Shown: positions 7,111 through 15,970, counted from the first letter of the stretch. The stretch is DNA of 25,606 nt from CAZBDU01 sp964490725 (GCA_964490725.1 CAZBDU010000079.1:1-25606), one strand, 5' to 3'. Made by a program: numbers and translations. Notes: generated from the letters alone by a model not told the origin.

Positions 7111-7526
7111 GCGACTACACCGAGATCATGAAGATTGCCTTCCAGGCGGAGGAGGCGATCGACCAGGACATCAAGAAGAAGTTCGGCCGGCGCTATGGGG
7201 ACAAGACCATTCTGATCAAGGAGGGGGACATCCAGCAGGAGATCTTCTGGATCCTCTCCGGAGAGGTCTACATCACACGCAAGCTCGGCGACAAATACAA
7301 GGTGCTGGCAACCCTGGGCAAGGGAGAGCTGATCGGTGAGATGAGCTTCTTCGACAAGTCCGTGCGCTCGGCCACGGTGATCTCCAAGGGACCGGTGGAG
7401 GCTCTGGTGTTCTCCCGGGACAACTTCCAGGACATCTTCGCGGCCAGCCCCCAATGGACCAGGCGGCTGCTGGTCTCCCTGGCCAGCCGCGTGCGGGTGA
7501 TGATCGACAGGTTCAACGACGTCTGA
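7107..7526 (+). CDS. Cyclic-nucleotide-binding-domain protein without HTH (second of pair)
   Basis: This 139-residue protein has an N-terminal helical stretch followed by a CAP-type domain: a GDIQQEIFWILSGEVYI segment, then the phosphate-binding cassette GEMSFFDKSVRSATV, which keeps the Glu and Arg that contact cyclic nucleotide phosphate and ribose in CRP. It ends after the C-helix with no DNA-binding domain. Start GTG7107 overlaps the previous stop as GTGA. It is more likely than its partner to bind a cyclic nucleotide. Its 3' end overlaps the convergent ABC ATPase gene by 14 bp. The output is unknown; a heteromeric sensor is inference. Confidence 0.8.
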   Translation: MSDYTEIMKIAFQAEEAIDQDIKKKFGRRYGDKTILIKEGDIQQEIFWILSGEVYITRKLGDKYKVLATLGKGELIGEMSFFDKSVRSATVISKGPVEALVFSRDNFQDIFAASPQWTRRLLVSLASRVRVMIDRFNDV

Positions 7527-8325
7527 AGCGAAGGGAATACTGCCCCCCCGAGCTGACCACGCGACAGCCTTCACCGAAGATCCTGCGGAGCACCGGAGTC
7601 CGCAGGGTCTCCTGGAGGGGGCCGCAGGCCACGATCCGGCCGCGGTCCATCACCAGAACCCCGTGGTAACCCGCAGTGATCTCCTCCACGTGGTGGGTCA
7701 CGTTGAGGATGGTCAGATCGGGCCTGGCGGTGAACAGAGCGGCCAGGGAGCCCAGGAATTCCTCCCGCGAGCGGGGGTCCAGCCCCAGGCAGGGCTCGTC
7801 CAGAAGCAGCAGCTCCGGCTCGGCCATCAGAGCCCTGGCGATCAGCACCCGCTGCCGTTCGCCCGTGGACAGGGTGGCGAAGCGGCGCGAGCCCAGGTGC
7901 TCCGCACCGATGTGGGCCAGGTTCTCGCGAGCCCTCTCCCGTTCCCGCGCGGCTCCCTGCTCGTAGAACACCAGCCTCCCGTCCCTGCCCGCCAGCACCA
8001 CGTCCATGACGCCCATGAACGGCGGGATCAGCGCCAGGGAATCCGCGTGGACCCAACCGATCCGCGCGCGCAGGCGGCGCAGATCGGCGCGCCCGAAGCG
8101 CTCCCCCAGCACCAGGGCGGTGCCGGTGGTGGGGAAACCGTAGCCGGTGATCAGCTTCAGCAGCGTGGTCTTGCCGCTGCCGTTCGGCCCCAGGACTACC
8201 CAGCGCTCCCCGCGTCGCACCGTCCAGGAGACTTCCTGCAGGATCGCCTGGCCCCCGACGGCGCAGGATACCCGCTCCAGGTGAAGTGCCGTTCCGTCCT
8301 CGTGCATGATCTTGTCCGCTGCCAC
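7513..8325 (-). CDS. Stand-alone ABC ATPase (ModF/YlmA-like)
   Basis: This 270-residue ABC nucleotide-binding domain has Walker A GPNGSGKTT (46-54), signature LSTGE (152-156), Walker B LLLLDEP (172-178), D-loop GLDP, and H-loop H211 in VTHHVEEI. The usual Q-loop glutamine appears replaced around WVHADS (91-96). THHVEEI and the overall pattern fit the COG1119 group (ModF/YlmA), ATPases with no fixed permease partner and unclear function. No permease or binding-protein gene is adjacent. The start is GTG8325; ATG8307 (MHEDGT) is an alternative and neither has a strong ribosome site. A run of seven C at 7543-7549 near the 3' end is a possible slippage site, but the frame is intact. Confidence 0.85.
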   Translation of the reverse strand: MAADKIMHEDGTALHLERVSCAVGGQAILQEVSWTVRRGERWVVLGPNGSGKTTLLKLITGYGFPTTGTALVLGERFGRADLRRLRARIGWVHADSLALIPPFMGVMDVVLAGRDGRLVFYEQGAARERERARENLAHIGAEHLGSRRFATLSTGERQRVLIARALMAEPELLLLDEPCLGLDPRSREEFLGSLAALFTARPDLTILNVTHHVEEITAGYHGVLVMDRGRIVACGPLQETLRTPVLRRIFGEGCRVVSSGGQYSLRFRRR

Positions 8326-8341
8326 TGTAGCAAAACGCCGC

Positions 8342-8347
8342 TATAAT
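8342..8347 (+). promoter_or_regulatory. Consensus -10 box immediately upstream of Mut7-C gene
   Basis: A perfect TATAAT ends 6 bp before ATG8354. Normal spacing puts the transcription start at or within a base or two of the A of the ATG, which predicts a leaderless mRNA. No good -35 hexamer is visible at 16-18 bp (the sequence there is CTGCCA or similar), so promoter strength is uncertain. Confidence 0.5.
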
Positions 8348-8353
8348 GAAAAC

Positions 8354-9115
8354 ATGGCTGCCCAGGGAGGAGAGGTCCAGGTACGCTTCTACGAAGAGCT
8401 GGGCGAGTTCCTACCGCCGGCCTTGCGCAAGCGCAGCTTCCCGGCCGCCTTCCACGCCGGAGACACCGTCAAGGCCCTGGTGGAGGCCCTGGGGGTCCCG
8501 CATACCGAGGTGGACCTGGTGCTGGTGAACGGCGAATCGGTGCCCTTCAGCCACCGGCTGCGCCACGGGGAGCGCATCAGCGTCTACCCGACCTTCGAAT
8601 CCTTCGACATCGGCCCGGTAACGCGGGTGCGGCCGCAGCCCCTGCGGGACCCGCGCTTCGTGCTGGACGTCCACCTGGGCAGGCTCGCCAAGCTGCTGCG
8701 CATGCTCGGCTTCGACTCCCTGTACACGAACCACTGGGACGATTCGTCCCTGAGCGACATCGCCGCCCGCGAGCGGCGCACCGTGCTGACCCGCGACCGG
8801 GGGCTGTTGATGCGCCGGTCGGTCACCCATGGCTACCTGGTGCGGTCCCACAAGCCGGTGGAGCAGCTGGCCGAGGTGCTGCGGCGCTTCGACCTGCGGG
8901 GCGCCGCCCGCCCCTTCACCCGCTGCCTGCGCTGCAACACCCCCCTGGAGCCCGTGCCCCGCGAACGCGCTGTCCCACGGCTTCCCGAGCACGTGGCCCG
9001 GGCCTATCGCTCGTTCAAGCAGTGCCCGGACTGCGGCAGGCTCTACTGGCGTGGCAGCCACTGGGAGGCGATGCGGCGCCTGCTGGATACTCTGCTTCAG
9101 TCCTTGATGTTGTAG
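8354..9115 (+). CDS. Mut7-C ubiquitin-like and Mut7-C RNase domain protein
   Basis: The 253-residue product has two parts. Residues about 8-80 form a MoaD/ThiS-like beta-grasp (Mut7-C ubiquitin domain). Residues about 100-250 form the Mut7-C RNase (PIN-like) domain with D105 in the RFVLDVHLGRLAKLLR motif, D148 in LTRDRG, and a zinc ribbon of C191-x2-C194 and C224-x2-C227. This fusion is a known bacterial family predicted to be an RNase; its substrate is not established. ATG8354 is chosen because a TATAAT box sits just upstream; a start at 8306 would put the promoter inside the gene. No Shine-Dalgarno sequence precedes ATG8354. The last 19 bp overlap rpmE tail to tail. Confidence 0.85.
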   Translation: MAAQGGEVQVRFYEELGEFLPPALRKRSFPAAFHAGDTVKALVEALGVPHTEVDLVLVNGESVPFSHRLRHGERISVYPTFESFDIGPVTRVRPQPLRDPRFVLDVHLGRLAKLLRMLGFDSLYTNHWDDSSLSDIAARERRTVLTRDRGLLMRRSVTHGYLVRSHKPVEQLAEVLRRFDLRGAARPFTRCLRCNTPLEPVPRERAVPRLPEHVARAYRSFKQCPDCGRLYWRGSHWEAMRRLLDTLLQSLML

Positions 9116-9300
9116 CGCTTCTTGAAGCGCTCCACCCGTCCGGCCGTGTCCACCAGCTTCTGCTTCCCGGTAAAGAAGGGGTGGCAGTTGGAGCAGATCT
9201 CCAGCTTGATGTCGCTGGCGGTCGAACGGGTCTCGATGGTGTTCCCGCAGACGCAGGTGATGGTCACGGGCTCGTACTTCGGATGTATGCCTTCCTTCAT
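9097..9300 (-). CDS. rpmE: 50S ribosomal protein L31 (zinc-binding type)
   Basis: The 67-residue protein starts MKEGIHPKYEPV as in bacterial L31 and keeps the zinc-site cysteines C16, C18, C36 and C39 (the C+ type). It ends with RVERFKKRYNI, typical of the family. ATG9300 has AAAGGA 7 nt upstream. It lies 25 bp after rho on the same strand; the rho-rpmE pair is common in bacteria. The 3' end overlaps the Mut7-C gene on the other strand. Confidence 0.96.
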   Translation of the reverse strand: MKEGIHPKYEPVTITCVCGNTIETRSTASDIKLEICSNCHPFFTGKQKLVDTAGRVERFKKRYNIKD

Positions 9301-9325
9301 GGTCGTTTCCTTTCAGCCGCTCCCG

Positions 9326-11056
<1,731 letters not shown>

Positions 11057-11150
11057 CTGCTACTCCACTCACTCCATTGGCGGGGTCTGTCGGGCATTCG
11101 CGCCGCAGTGACTCCGGGTGCGATTTCCGGCTCCGGGACAAACCAGCATG

Positions 11151-11166
11151 TCCAGAACGCTCTGGA
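11151..11166 (-). promoter_or_regulatory. Hairpin in rho leader
   Basis: A perfect 6-bp inverted repeat TCCAGA/TCTGGA with a 4-nt loop lies about 100 nt upstream of the rho start, inside the predicted leader. There is no U-tract, so it is not an intrinsic terminator. Its role is unknown. Confidence 0.35.
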
Positions 11167-11253
11167 ACTTTTCAAAGGTAGTCGAGTTACCTCATCCGAG
11201 GACGGATTCGCTTTACAAGGATATCGAAGCGGATACGCTGAATCTCAACTATA

Positions 11254-11282
11254 AATATAGCGAACCAGTCCCGGCGTGTCAA
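11254..11282 (-). promoter_or_regulatory. Sigma70-type promoter of rho-rpmE
   Basis: On the minus strand, a perfect -35 TTGACA (11282-11277), a 17-bp spacer and -10 TATATT (11259-11254). Predicted transcription start near 11247. It lies in an AT-rich island, which is unusual in this GC-rich window. Confidence 0.75.
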
Positions 11283-11310
11283 GACGGCCATGCCTCGCAA
11301 TCCCTCCCCT

Positions 11311-11347
11311 GTCGAGGCCGTGGACCAGAGCCTTACGGTCCCTCGAC
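11311..11347 (-). repeat. Long inverted repeat downstream of cinA, possible transcript-end structure
   Basis: GTCGAGG (11311-11317) pairs with CCTCGAC (11341-11347); inside, GGACC can pair with GGTCC, extending the stem imperfectly. It sits 17 bp past the cinA stop and before the rho promoter. No U-tract follows, so it might stabilise the cinA mRNA 3' end or assist termination. This is weakly supported. Confidence 0.3.
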
Positions 11348-11363
11348 TGCTGCCCGGCCGCGG

Positions 11364-12608
11364 TCACAGCTCGGCGGGCAGCGGCTCTTCCCCGCTCACC
11401 AGGCCCTCCGCCAGCACCAGGGCGGCCACGGCGGCCCGCCGGCGCACGACGTCACGGCCGCCGGGGAATCGAAACTCGCGACACCGGGACTCCCCGCCGG
11501 CGCTCAGGGCGCAGATCCATACGATGCCCGTGGGCTTCTCGGCGCTGCCTCCCCCGGGGCCCGCGATTCCGGTGACCGCCAGGGCCACATCCGCCCCGGA
11601 GCGCTCCAGCACGCCCCGCGCCATGGCCTCGGCGCTCCGGCGGGAGACCGCCCCGTCCGTCTCCAGGATCGATCGGTCCACCCCCAGGATTTGCTCCTTG
11701 GCCCGGTTGGAGTACACCACCATGCTTCCCCACAACACCTCGGAGCTTCCCGGATTGTCCGTGATGAGCTTCCCGATGTATCCGCCCGTGCAGGACTCCG
11801 CCACCGCCAGGGTGAGCCCCCGGCGGCGGAGCAGCTCGAAGAGCCCCGCCGCCGGCGGATAGTCACCGCTGCGGATCCGCGAGGCGCCGAAGGCCTCGCG
11901 AAGCCGCGCCACCGTCTCCCGGCGGCCCGCCTGCGGGCCCGTCAGGGTCACCACGATCCGGTCGTCCGTCATGCGGGTGCCCCACAGCACTCCCGCGGCG
12001 CCCCGCTGCTGGAGGGCCTCCTCCAGCGCGCTTTCCGGGACCAGCAGCGCCGTGAGAGTAGTCTCCTCCGTTGCGGCCAGGCCGAAATGCCCCCGCAGAG
12101 CGGGCAGCACCCCCTCCTCGAACATGGGCTCCATCTCCCGGGGCGGCCCCGGCAGGGCTGCCACCAGGGCCTCCCGGATCCGGCCCAGGAACCCGGCAGC
12201 GGTGCCGTTGGCATTCTCCAGCACCGTGAACCCCTGGGGGATGTCCGCCTGCCTCCGGTTGCTGGCCGCCACCAGACGGCCCCTCCAGCGGGCCAGCAGG
12301 GCGTTCCAGATCTCCTCGCGGAACTCCAGCTCCACCCCGGCCACTCCCGCAATCACCTCGCGGGTCAGATCGTCGGAGGTGGGCCCCAGGCCGCCGGTGA
12401 CCACCACCAGGCCGGCCTCCCCCACCGCGCGCAGGAGCTCCCGGCGGAACAGGTCCTCCGCATCGGGGATCTGCACCGCCCTGGTCACCTCGAAACCCAG
12501 CCCTTTGAGCGCCGAGCCCAGGGTGCGGAAGTGGGTGTTGAGTATTACCCCGTTGGTGAGCTCCGTGCCCACCGACAGCAGGACCGCCGTGAGCGGCGCG
12601 TCAGACAC
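11364..12608 (-). CDS. cinA: CinA family protein (MoCF-like domain plus NMN deamidase domain)
   Basis: The 414-residue protein has the two usual CinA parts. The N-terminal MoaB/MogA-like domain (about 8-170) carries GTELTNG (14-20) and GGLGPTSDD (72-80). The C-terminal PncC-type nicotinamide-nucleotide amidohydrolase domain (about 250-410) carries AESCTGGYIG (270-279), VVYSN and GIAGPGGGS. In characterised homologues the enzyme salvages NMN to NaMN, and the N-terminal domain can act as an ADP-ribose pyrophosphatase. GTG12608 lies inside the bactofilin gene (8-bp overlap), indicating translational coupling. It is the last gene of the response-regulator operon. Confidence 0.93.
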   Translation of the reverse strand: MSDAPLTAVLLSVGTELTNGVILNTHFRTLGSALKGLGFEVTRAVQIPDAEDLFRRELLRAVGEAGLVVVTGGLGPTSDDLTREVIAGVAGVELEFREEIWNALLARWRGRLVAASNRRQADIPQGFTVLENANGTAAGFLGRIREALVAALPGPPREMEPMFEEGVLPALRGHFGLAATEETTLTALLVPESALEEALQQRGAAGVLWGTRMTDDRIVVTLTGPQAGRRETVARLREAFGASRIRSGDYPPAAGLFELLRRRGLTLAVAESCTGGYIGKLITDNPGSSEVLWGSMVVYSNRAKEQILGVDRSILETDGAVSRRSAEAMARGVLERSGADVALAVTGIAGPGGGSAEKPTGIVWICALSAGGESRCREFRFPGGRDVVRRRAAVAALVLAEGLVSGEEPLPAEL

Positions 12609-13014
12609 TCTGCGTGGCTCGCTTGATCTCTTCGACCGCAGCGGAAAAGATGTCCACCGCTTCGGGACTCTTGATCATCTCGCACTTGCCCTCGAACACC
12701 ACCCCGTCGGCGATGTTGAGCTTGGCGGTGCGGATGTTGCCGAACACCTGGCCGGTGGTGAGCATCTCGAGCTTCTCGGTGGCCACGATGTTGCCATACA
12801 CCGCCCCTCCTATGACCACGGAGCCCACCCTGATGTTCGCCTTCACCTCGGCGCCGTTCTCGATGTAGAGGAAGCCCGCAGACTCGATCTCCCCCTCGAA
12901 GCGCCCGTCGATTTTCAGGGAGTCGCGAAACTTCAGCACGCCGTTGAAGTTGGTCTCCCGGCCCAGGGTGGTGGTGATGCGCTCCACTCCCTTGTGCTCG
13001 TTGTTCTTGGCCAT
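12601..13014 (-). CDS. Bactofilin
   Basis: The 137-residue protein has a polar N-terminus, then a run of short beta-strand repeats from about residue 22 to 115 (FNGVLKFRDSLKIDGRFEGEI, then repeats built on I/V and G) that form the bactofilin right-handed beta-helix, and a short helical tail. Bactofilins polymerise without nucleotide into membrane-associated filaments involved in cell shape, stalks, motility or peptidoglycan work. It sits between the small cyclase-tail-like gene and cinA, with a 3-bp gap on one side and an 8-bp overlap on the other. The specific role cannot be read from sequence. Confidence 0.92.
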   Translation of the reverse strand: MAKNNEHKGVERITTTLGRETNFNGVLKFRDSLKIDGRFEGEIESAGFLYIENGAEVKANIRVGSVVIGGAVYGNIVATEKLEMLTTGQVFGNIRTAKLNIADGVVFEGKCEMIKSPEAVDIFSAAVEEIKRATQSV

Positions 13015-13017
13015 GGC

Positions 13018-13239
13018 TTACTTGGTCTTCATCACGAACACCCCGTCCCAGTCCTCGGGCGGGGGGTTGTCCATGTAGTGCTTGCAGCGCGCGAAGTACA
13101 CCTTGGAGGGACCGTCCTCCGCGTCCAGCTTCAGCGCCCGGGCAAAGCACACGCTTGCCTCCTGGAACTGCATCAGCTTGTAGCGCTTCCTGCCCTCGGC
13201 AAACAGCTCCAGGACCTTCTTCCTCGTTTCGGTGATCAC
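13018..13239 (-). CDS. Orphan homologue of the C-terminal TPR-like tail of class III adenylate cyclases
   Basis: The 73-residue protein has a TPR-like helix pair (about residues 8-42; FAEGRKRYKLMQFQEASVCF, then ALKLD) followed by DGPSKVYFARC and the end PPPEDWDGVFVMKTK. From family knowledge, this combination is the extreme C-terminus of many CHASE2/class III adenylate cyclases. No cyclase domain is encoded here. GTG13239 overlaps the response-regulator stop by 4 bp (GTGA), and the bactofilin starts 3 bp after its end. It could dock onto a cyclase partner or be a minimal adaptor. The product looks intact and co-translated rather than decayed. Similarity is judged by eye. Confidence 0.7.
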   Translation of the reverse strand: MITETRKKVLELFAEGRKRYKLMQFQEASVCFARALKLDAEDGPSKVYFARCKHYMDNPPPEDWDGVFVMKTK

Positions 13240-13979
13240 CTCGGTACCTCTTCGCTCTCCTGGCGCTTCTTCCAGTTGCGCAGGTGCTTCTGGAGCTTCG
13301 CCTCCAGGTCCTCCAGGGACAGGTCCCCCCTCTTGAGCCGGTCCCCCTTGCTCTGCAGGTCGCTGATCTCCTCCTCCAGCCCCTCCAGGGTGGCCAGGAT
13401 CTCCGCGCCCTCCTTCTTCACGAGCTCCACCATCGCGCGGACCTTGGCGGGGTCGTCCGCATCCAGATGCCGGGCCTCCTCCAACAGCGCCGAAATGGGG
13501 CGCTTCACGTGCTGGGTGAAGAAGATCAGGGAGTTGTTCAGCGACTCCACCACCGCGATGCGGCGCTCCCGCCGGGAAACCTGGCGGGCCAGCTCGTGGT
13601 TGCGCAGCACCGCCCGGATGCGGGCCAGCACCTCCGAGAAGTTGAACGGCTTGGTGATGTAGTCGTCCACCCCCAGCTCCAGTCCCTCGATCTTGTCCTT
13701 CACCTCGTCCATGGCGGAGAACATGATGATGGGGGTGTGCCGGTGTTTGCGATACTGCTTGTCGTGCTTGAGCTTCTTGGTGACCTCCCAGCCGGAAAGC
13801 CGGGGCATGATGTTGTCCAGGATGATCAGGTCCGGATCGGTGTCCACGACCTTCTGCAGGGCTTCTTCACCGTCGACGGCTTTTTCGATCTCGAAGCCCA
13901 GCTTGCTCAGCATGACGTCGAAGAACTCCAGGTTGATCGGTTCGTCATCGACGATCAGAATTCTGCCTTTTAGTTTCAT
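13236..13979 (-). CDS. Response regulator with degenerate DHp-like helical domain
   Basis: Residues 5-125 of the 247-residue product form a CheY-like receiver: acidic pair D11-D12, phospho-acceptor D55 in LIILDNIMP, S88 and K110. Residues about 132-215 are helical, and FFTQHVKRPISALL (153-166) resembles the H-box of a histidine kinase DHp domain, but the phospho-acceptor His position holds Gln (Q156, with a His next to it). The rest (about 205-247) is a charged coiled coil. There is no ATPase domain and no known output domain. The start is ATG13979 (MKLKGRILIVDD); the frame stays open far upstream only as a shadow of lnt1. A promoter overlaps the end of lnt1. It heads an operon with the cyclase-tail protein, bactofilin and cinA. 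Confidence 0.85.
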   Translation of the reverse strand: MKLKGRILIVDDEPINLEFFDVMLSKLGFEIEKAVDGEEALQKVVDTDPDLIILDNIMPRLSGWEVTKKLKHDKQYRKHRHTPIIMFSAMDEVKDKIEGLELGVDDYITKPFNFSEVLARIRAVLRNHELARQVSRRERRIAVVESLNNSLIFFTQHVKRPISALLEEARHLDADDPAKVRAMVELVKKEGAEILATLEGLEEEISDLQSKGDRLKRGDLSLEDLEAKLQKHLRNWKKRQESEEVPR

Positions 13980-14001
13980 TCGCACCCTCGCGCCGTAACG
14001 T

Positions 14002-14030
14002 ATTGTCGTAAACTTGCCGGGCCTTGTCAA
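14002..14030 (-). promoter_or_regulatory. Sigma70-type promoter of the response regulator-bactofilin-cinA operon
   Basis: On the minus strand, -35 TTGACA (14030-14025), 17-bp spacer, -10 GACAAT (14007-14002). The -35 box contains the lnt1 stop codon (14029-14027). The predicted start near 13995 gives a leader of about 16 nt to ATG13979, with a GAGG ribosome site. It separates regulation of this operon from rpsT-HU-lnt1. Confidence 0.65.
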
Positions 14031-15652
14031 TCCTGGTGAGCCCGGCCCCTCCCCAAGCGCAGGGCCAGTCCCGAAATCAGCCCCGCCGCGGCCAGAGCGA
14101 GCACCACGAAGGCCAGCCAGTCCCCCCAGCGGGTGTACAGGGTGGTGGTTCCCGCGTACACCGGCACCTCGGCCACCAGGTATCCCTCCTGGAAGGCCGG
14201 CAGCACGCGCAGAATTCTGCCCGTGGGATCGATCACCGTGGTGATGCCGCCGTTGGTGGCTCTGACCACCGAGCGGCGGTTCTCCACCGATCGGAACAGC
14301 CCGATGGACATGTGCTGCATCTCCGCGGCCACGGAGTTGGACCAGGAGTCGTTGGTCATGTTCACCACCACCTCGGCTCCCCGGCCCACGAAGCGCCGCA
14401 CCAGGTCCCCGAAGGTGTCCTCGAAGCAGATCGGGGTGGAAAAGCGCACGCCTCCGCTTTCGAACACCGTGTGCTCGCTGCCCCGCTTCCAGAAGTGAGT
14501 GTCCGCGTTGCGCAGCCACTCGTAGACCCCGGGCAGGAGCTTCCGGTAGGGAAAGTACTCCGTGAAGGGCACCAGGTGCAGCTTGCGGTACACCTGCCGG
14601 ATCTCCCCGTCCTGGAAGAGCAGGGTGGCGTTGTAGTCCACCCGCACCTCCCGGCCTCCCTCGGTGCGCTCCAGCCGGCCGTCGTCGTTGCCGATCAGGT
14701 ACGGCCTTCCCTGCTCGGCCAGGAACTCCCGCAGGCGGCGAACCAGCTCGTAGGCGAGGTGATCGGTGCGGTAGCGGGTGTGCCAGTGGATGGCCGGAAC
14801 GAACGAGGTCTCCGACCAGATGACGATCTGCGGATCCTCCCGTGAGGCCTGGCGGCTGAGGCGGGTGAGGATCTCCAGGCTCCGCTCGTAGGCGGGGTTG
14901 CCCCCCCGCCAGGGATCCACGTTCTGTTGAATCAAGGCCACCTTCCAGGCGCGCGCCGAGGAGAGGTCCGGCGTGCCGAGCAGGCCGTAGGCCACCGCCC
15001 CCGCCAGCAGCGCCAGGTAGACCCCGGCCACCGGCAGCTGCCGCCACAGGCGCCTGCCCAGCCCGCCGATCCCGTCCCGCAGCTGCCAGGCCAGGAACGC
15101 GGAGGGGAAGGCCACCAGGAGCGACACCGCCCACACGCCGCCGAAAGAGGCGATCTGGATCAGAGGCCTGAACAGGTACTGCGAGTAGCCCAGGATTCCG
15201 TAGGAGTAGCCCAGGAACCCTTGAGTCTTCAGGTATTCGTAGCCCACCCAGATCAGCGTCTGCAGGAGGTAACCCCAGCGCGGCACCAGGCGGTCCGCCG
15301 CCTTCAGGAGGGGAAAGAGCGCCAGGAAGTAGGCCGAGTAGATGGGCGGCACGATCAACAGCGTCAGGGGATGGAAGGAGCCCAGCCAGAAGTTGTGCAG
15401 AGCGTAGCTGGCGAAGCCGAAGAACGCTCCGTAGGGGACCACGGCGCCCCACCTCGCCCGCCGGATCACCCAGAACATGGGAGTCAGGCAGACGTAGGCC
15501 AGTGGAAACCACCCCCAGCGCGAGAGAAAGCTGGGGAAGGACACCGCGTACAGGAGCGCCGAGGCGCCCAGCAGCCCCAGATTCACCAACACGGCCCTGG
15601 CTGTGGCGCTCCCGCGTTTGCGGCGGGTGGATGAGAGAGGAGCAGACTCCAA
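14027..15652 (-). CDS. lnt: Apolipoprotein N-acyltransferase, copy 1
   Basis: Lnt transfers a third acyl chain to the N-terminal cysteine of lipoproteins at the periplasmic face of the inner membrane. The 541-residue protein has several N-terminal membrane helices (about 20-230), then a nitrilase-like domain with the catalytic triad E281 (IWSETSFVP), K357 (YRKLHLVPFTEYFP) and C409 (STPICFED), corresponding to E267, K335 and C387 of E. coli, and a last membrane helix (about 510-530). The start is TTG15652, directly after the HU stop codon, with GAGG inside the HU 3' end as ribosome site. All catalytic residues are present. A second copy lies at 16350-18347. Confidence 0.94.
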   Translation of the reverse strand: MESAPLSSTRRKRGSATARAVLVNLGLLGASALLYAVSFPSFLSRWGWFPLAYVCLTPMFWVIRRARWGAVVPYGAFFGFASYALHNFWLGSFHPLTLLIVPPIYSAYFLALFPLLKAADRLVPRWGYLLQTLIWVGYEYLKTQGFLGYSYGILGYSQYLFRPLIQIASFGGVWAVSLLVAFPSAFLAWQLRDGIGGLGRRLWRQLPVAGVYLALLAGAVAYGLLGTPDLSSARAWKVALIQQNVDPWRGGNPAYERSLEILTRLSRQASREDPQIVIWSETSFVPAIHWHTRYRTDHLAYELVRRLREFLAEQGRPYLIGNDDGRLERTEGGREVRVDYNATLLFQDGEIRQVYRKLHLVPFTEYFPYRKLLPGVYEWLRNADTHFWKRGSEHTVFESGGVRFSTPICFEDTFGDLVRRFVGRGAEVVVNMTNDSWSNSVAAEMQHMSIGLFRSVENRRSVVRATNGGITTVIDPTGRILRVLPAFQEGYLVAEVPVYAGTTTLYTRWGDWLAFVVLALAAAGLISGLALRLGRGRAHQD

Positions 15653-15949
15653 CTATTTCCTCAGAGACCAGGCCTTCTGCTTCAGCTCTCTGCCGGGACG
15701 AAAGACCGCCACCCCGTGGTTGCCGACCATCACGCTCTGGCCGGTCTTGGGGTTGCGAGCCTTCCTTCCTTTGCGGGTCTTGATCTCGAAGGTGCCAAAG
15801 CCCCTGAGCTCGATGACCTTGTCTTCCAGGAGTCCTTCCTTGAGCTCGTTGAAGAAAAGATCCAGAATGGTGTGTATGTTCTTCTTGCTCACACTCACCT
15901 CTGGATAGATCTTCTCGATGATCTCTGCTTTGGTGAGCTTTTCACCCAC
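15653..15949 (-). CDS. HU/IHF-family DNA-binding protein
   Basis: The 98-residue nucleoid protein starts with KLTKAEIIEKIY, has the amphipathic helices of the dimer body, the ELRGFGTFEI core strand (about 47-56), and the minor-groove arm RKARNPKTGQSV (about 62-73) with the conserved proline that kinks DNA. It falls within the HU/IHF family; HU and IHF-alpha cannot be separated by eye. The start is GTG15949 with an AGGGAG ribosome site. It sits 21 bp after rpsT and abuts lnt1. The rpsT-HU-lnt order resembles the Treponema one as I remember it. Confidence 0.93.
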   Translation of the reverse strand: MGEKLTKAEIIEKIYPEVSVSKKNIHTILDLFFNELKEGLLEDKVIELRGFGTFEIKTRKGRKARNPKTGQSVMVGNHGVAVFRPGRELKQKAWSLRK

Positions 15950-15970
15950 CGCGACTCCCTTTCTTCCCGG

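Larger units (their letters stand above)
11057..11363 (-). other. rho leader and cinA-rho intergenic region
   Basis: This 307-bp gene-free stretch holds the rho promoter (11254-11282), a predicted leader of about 190 nt, a leader hairpin (11151-11166) and a long inverted repeat between cinA and the promoter (11311-11347). The leader also allows small competing hairpins around 11183-11206. I recognised no known riboswitch and no convincing leader peptide. Long leaders are compatible with autogenous Rho attenuation as known in E. coli, but this is inferred. Confidence 0.5.

Noticed and set aside
7540..7552. Frameshift at the seven-C run near the end of the ABC ATPase gene
   Set aside because: The frame stays open and only a short non-conserved tail follows, so there is no evidence that the gene is broken.
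13236..15512. 758-residue frame fusing the response regulator to a long upstream region
   Set aside because: The part upstream of 13979 is out-of-frame lnt1. Lnt1 has its full catalytic triad in the other frame, and the receiver domain starts cleanly at ATG13979.
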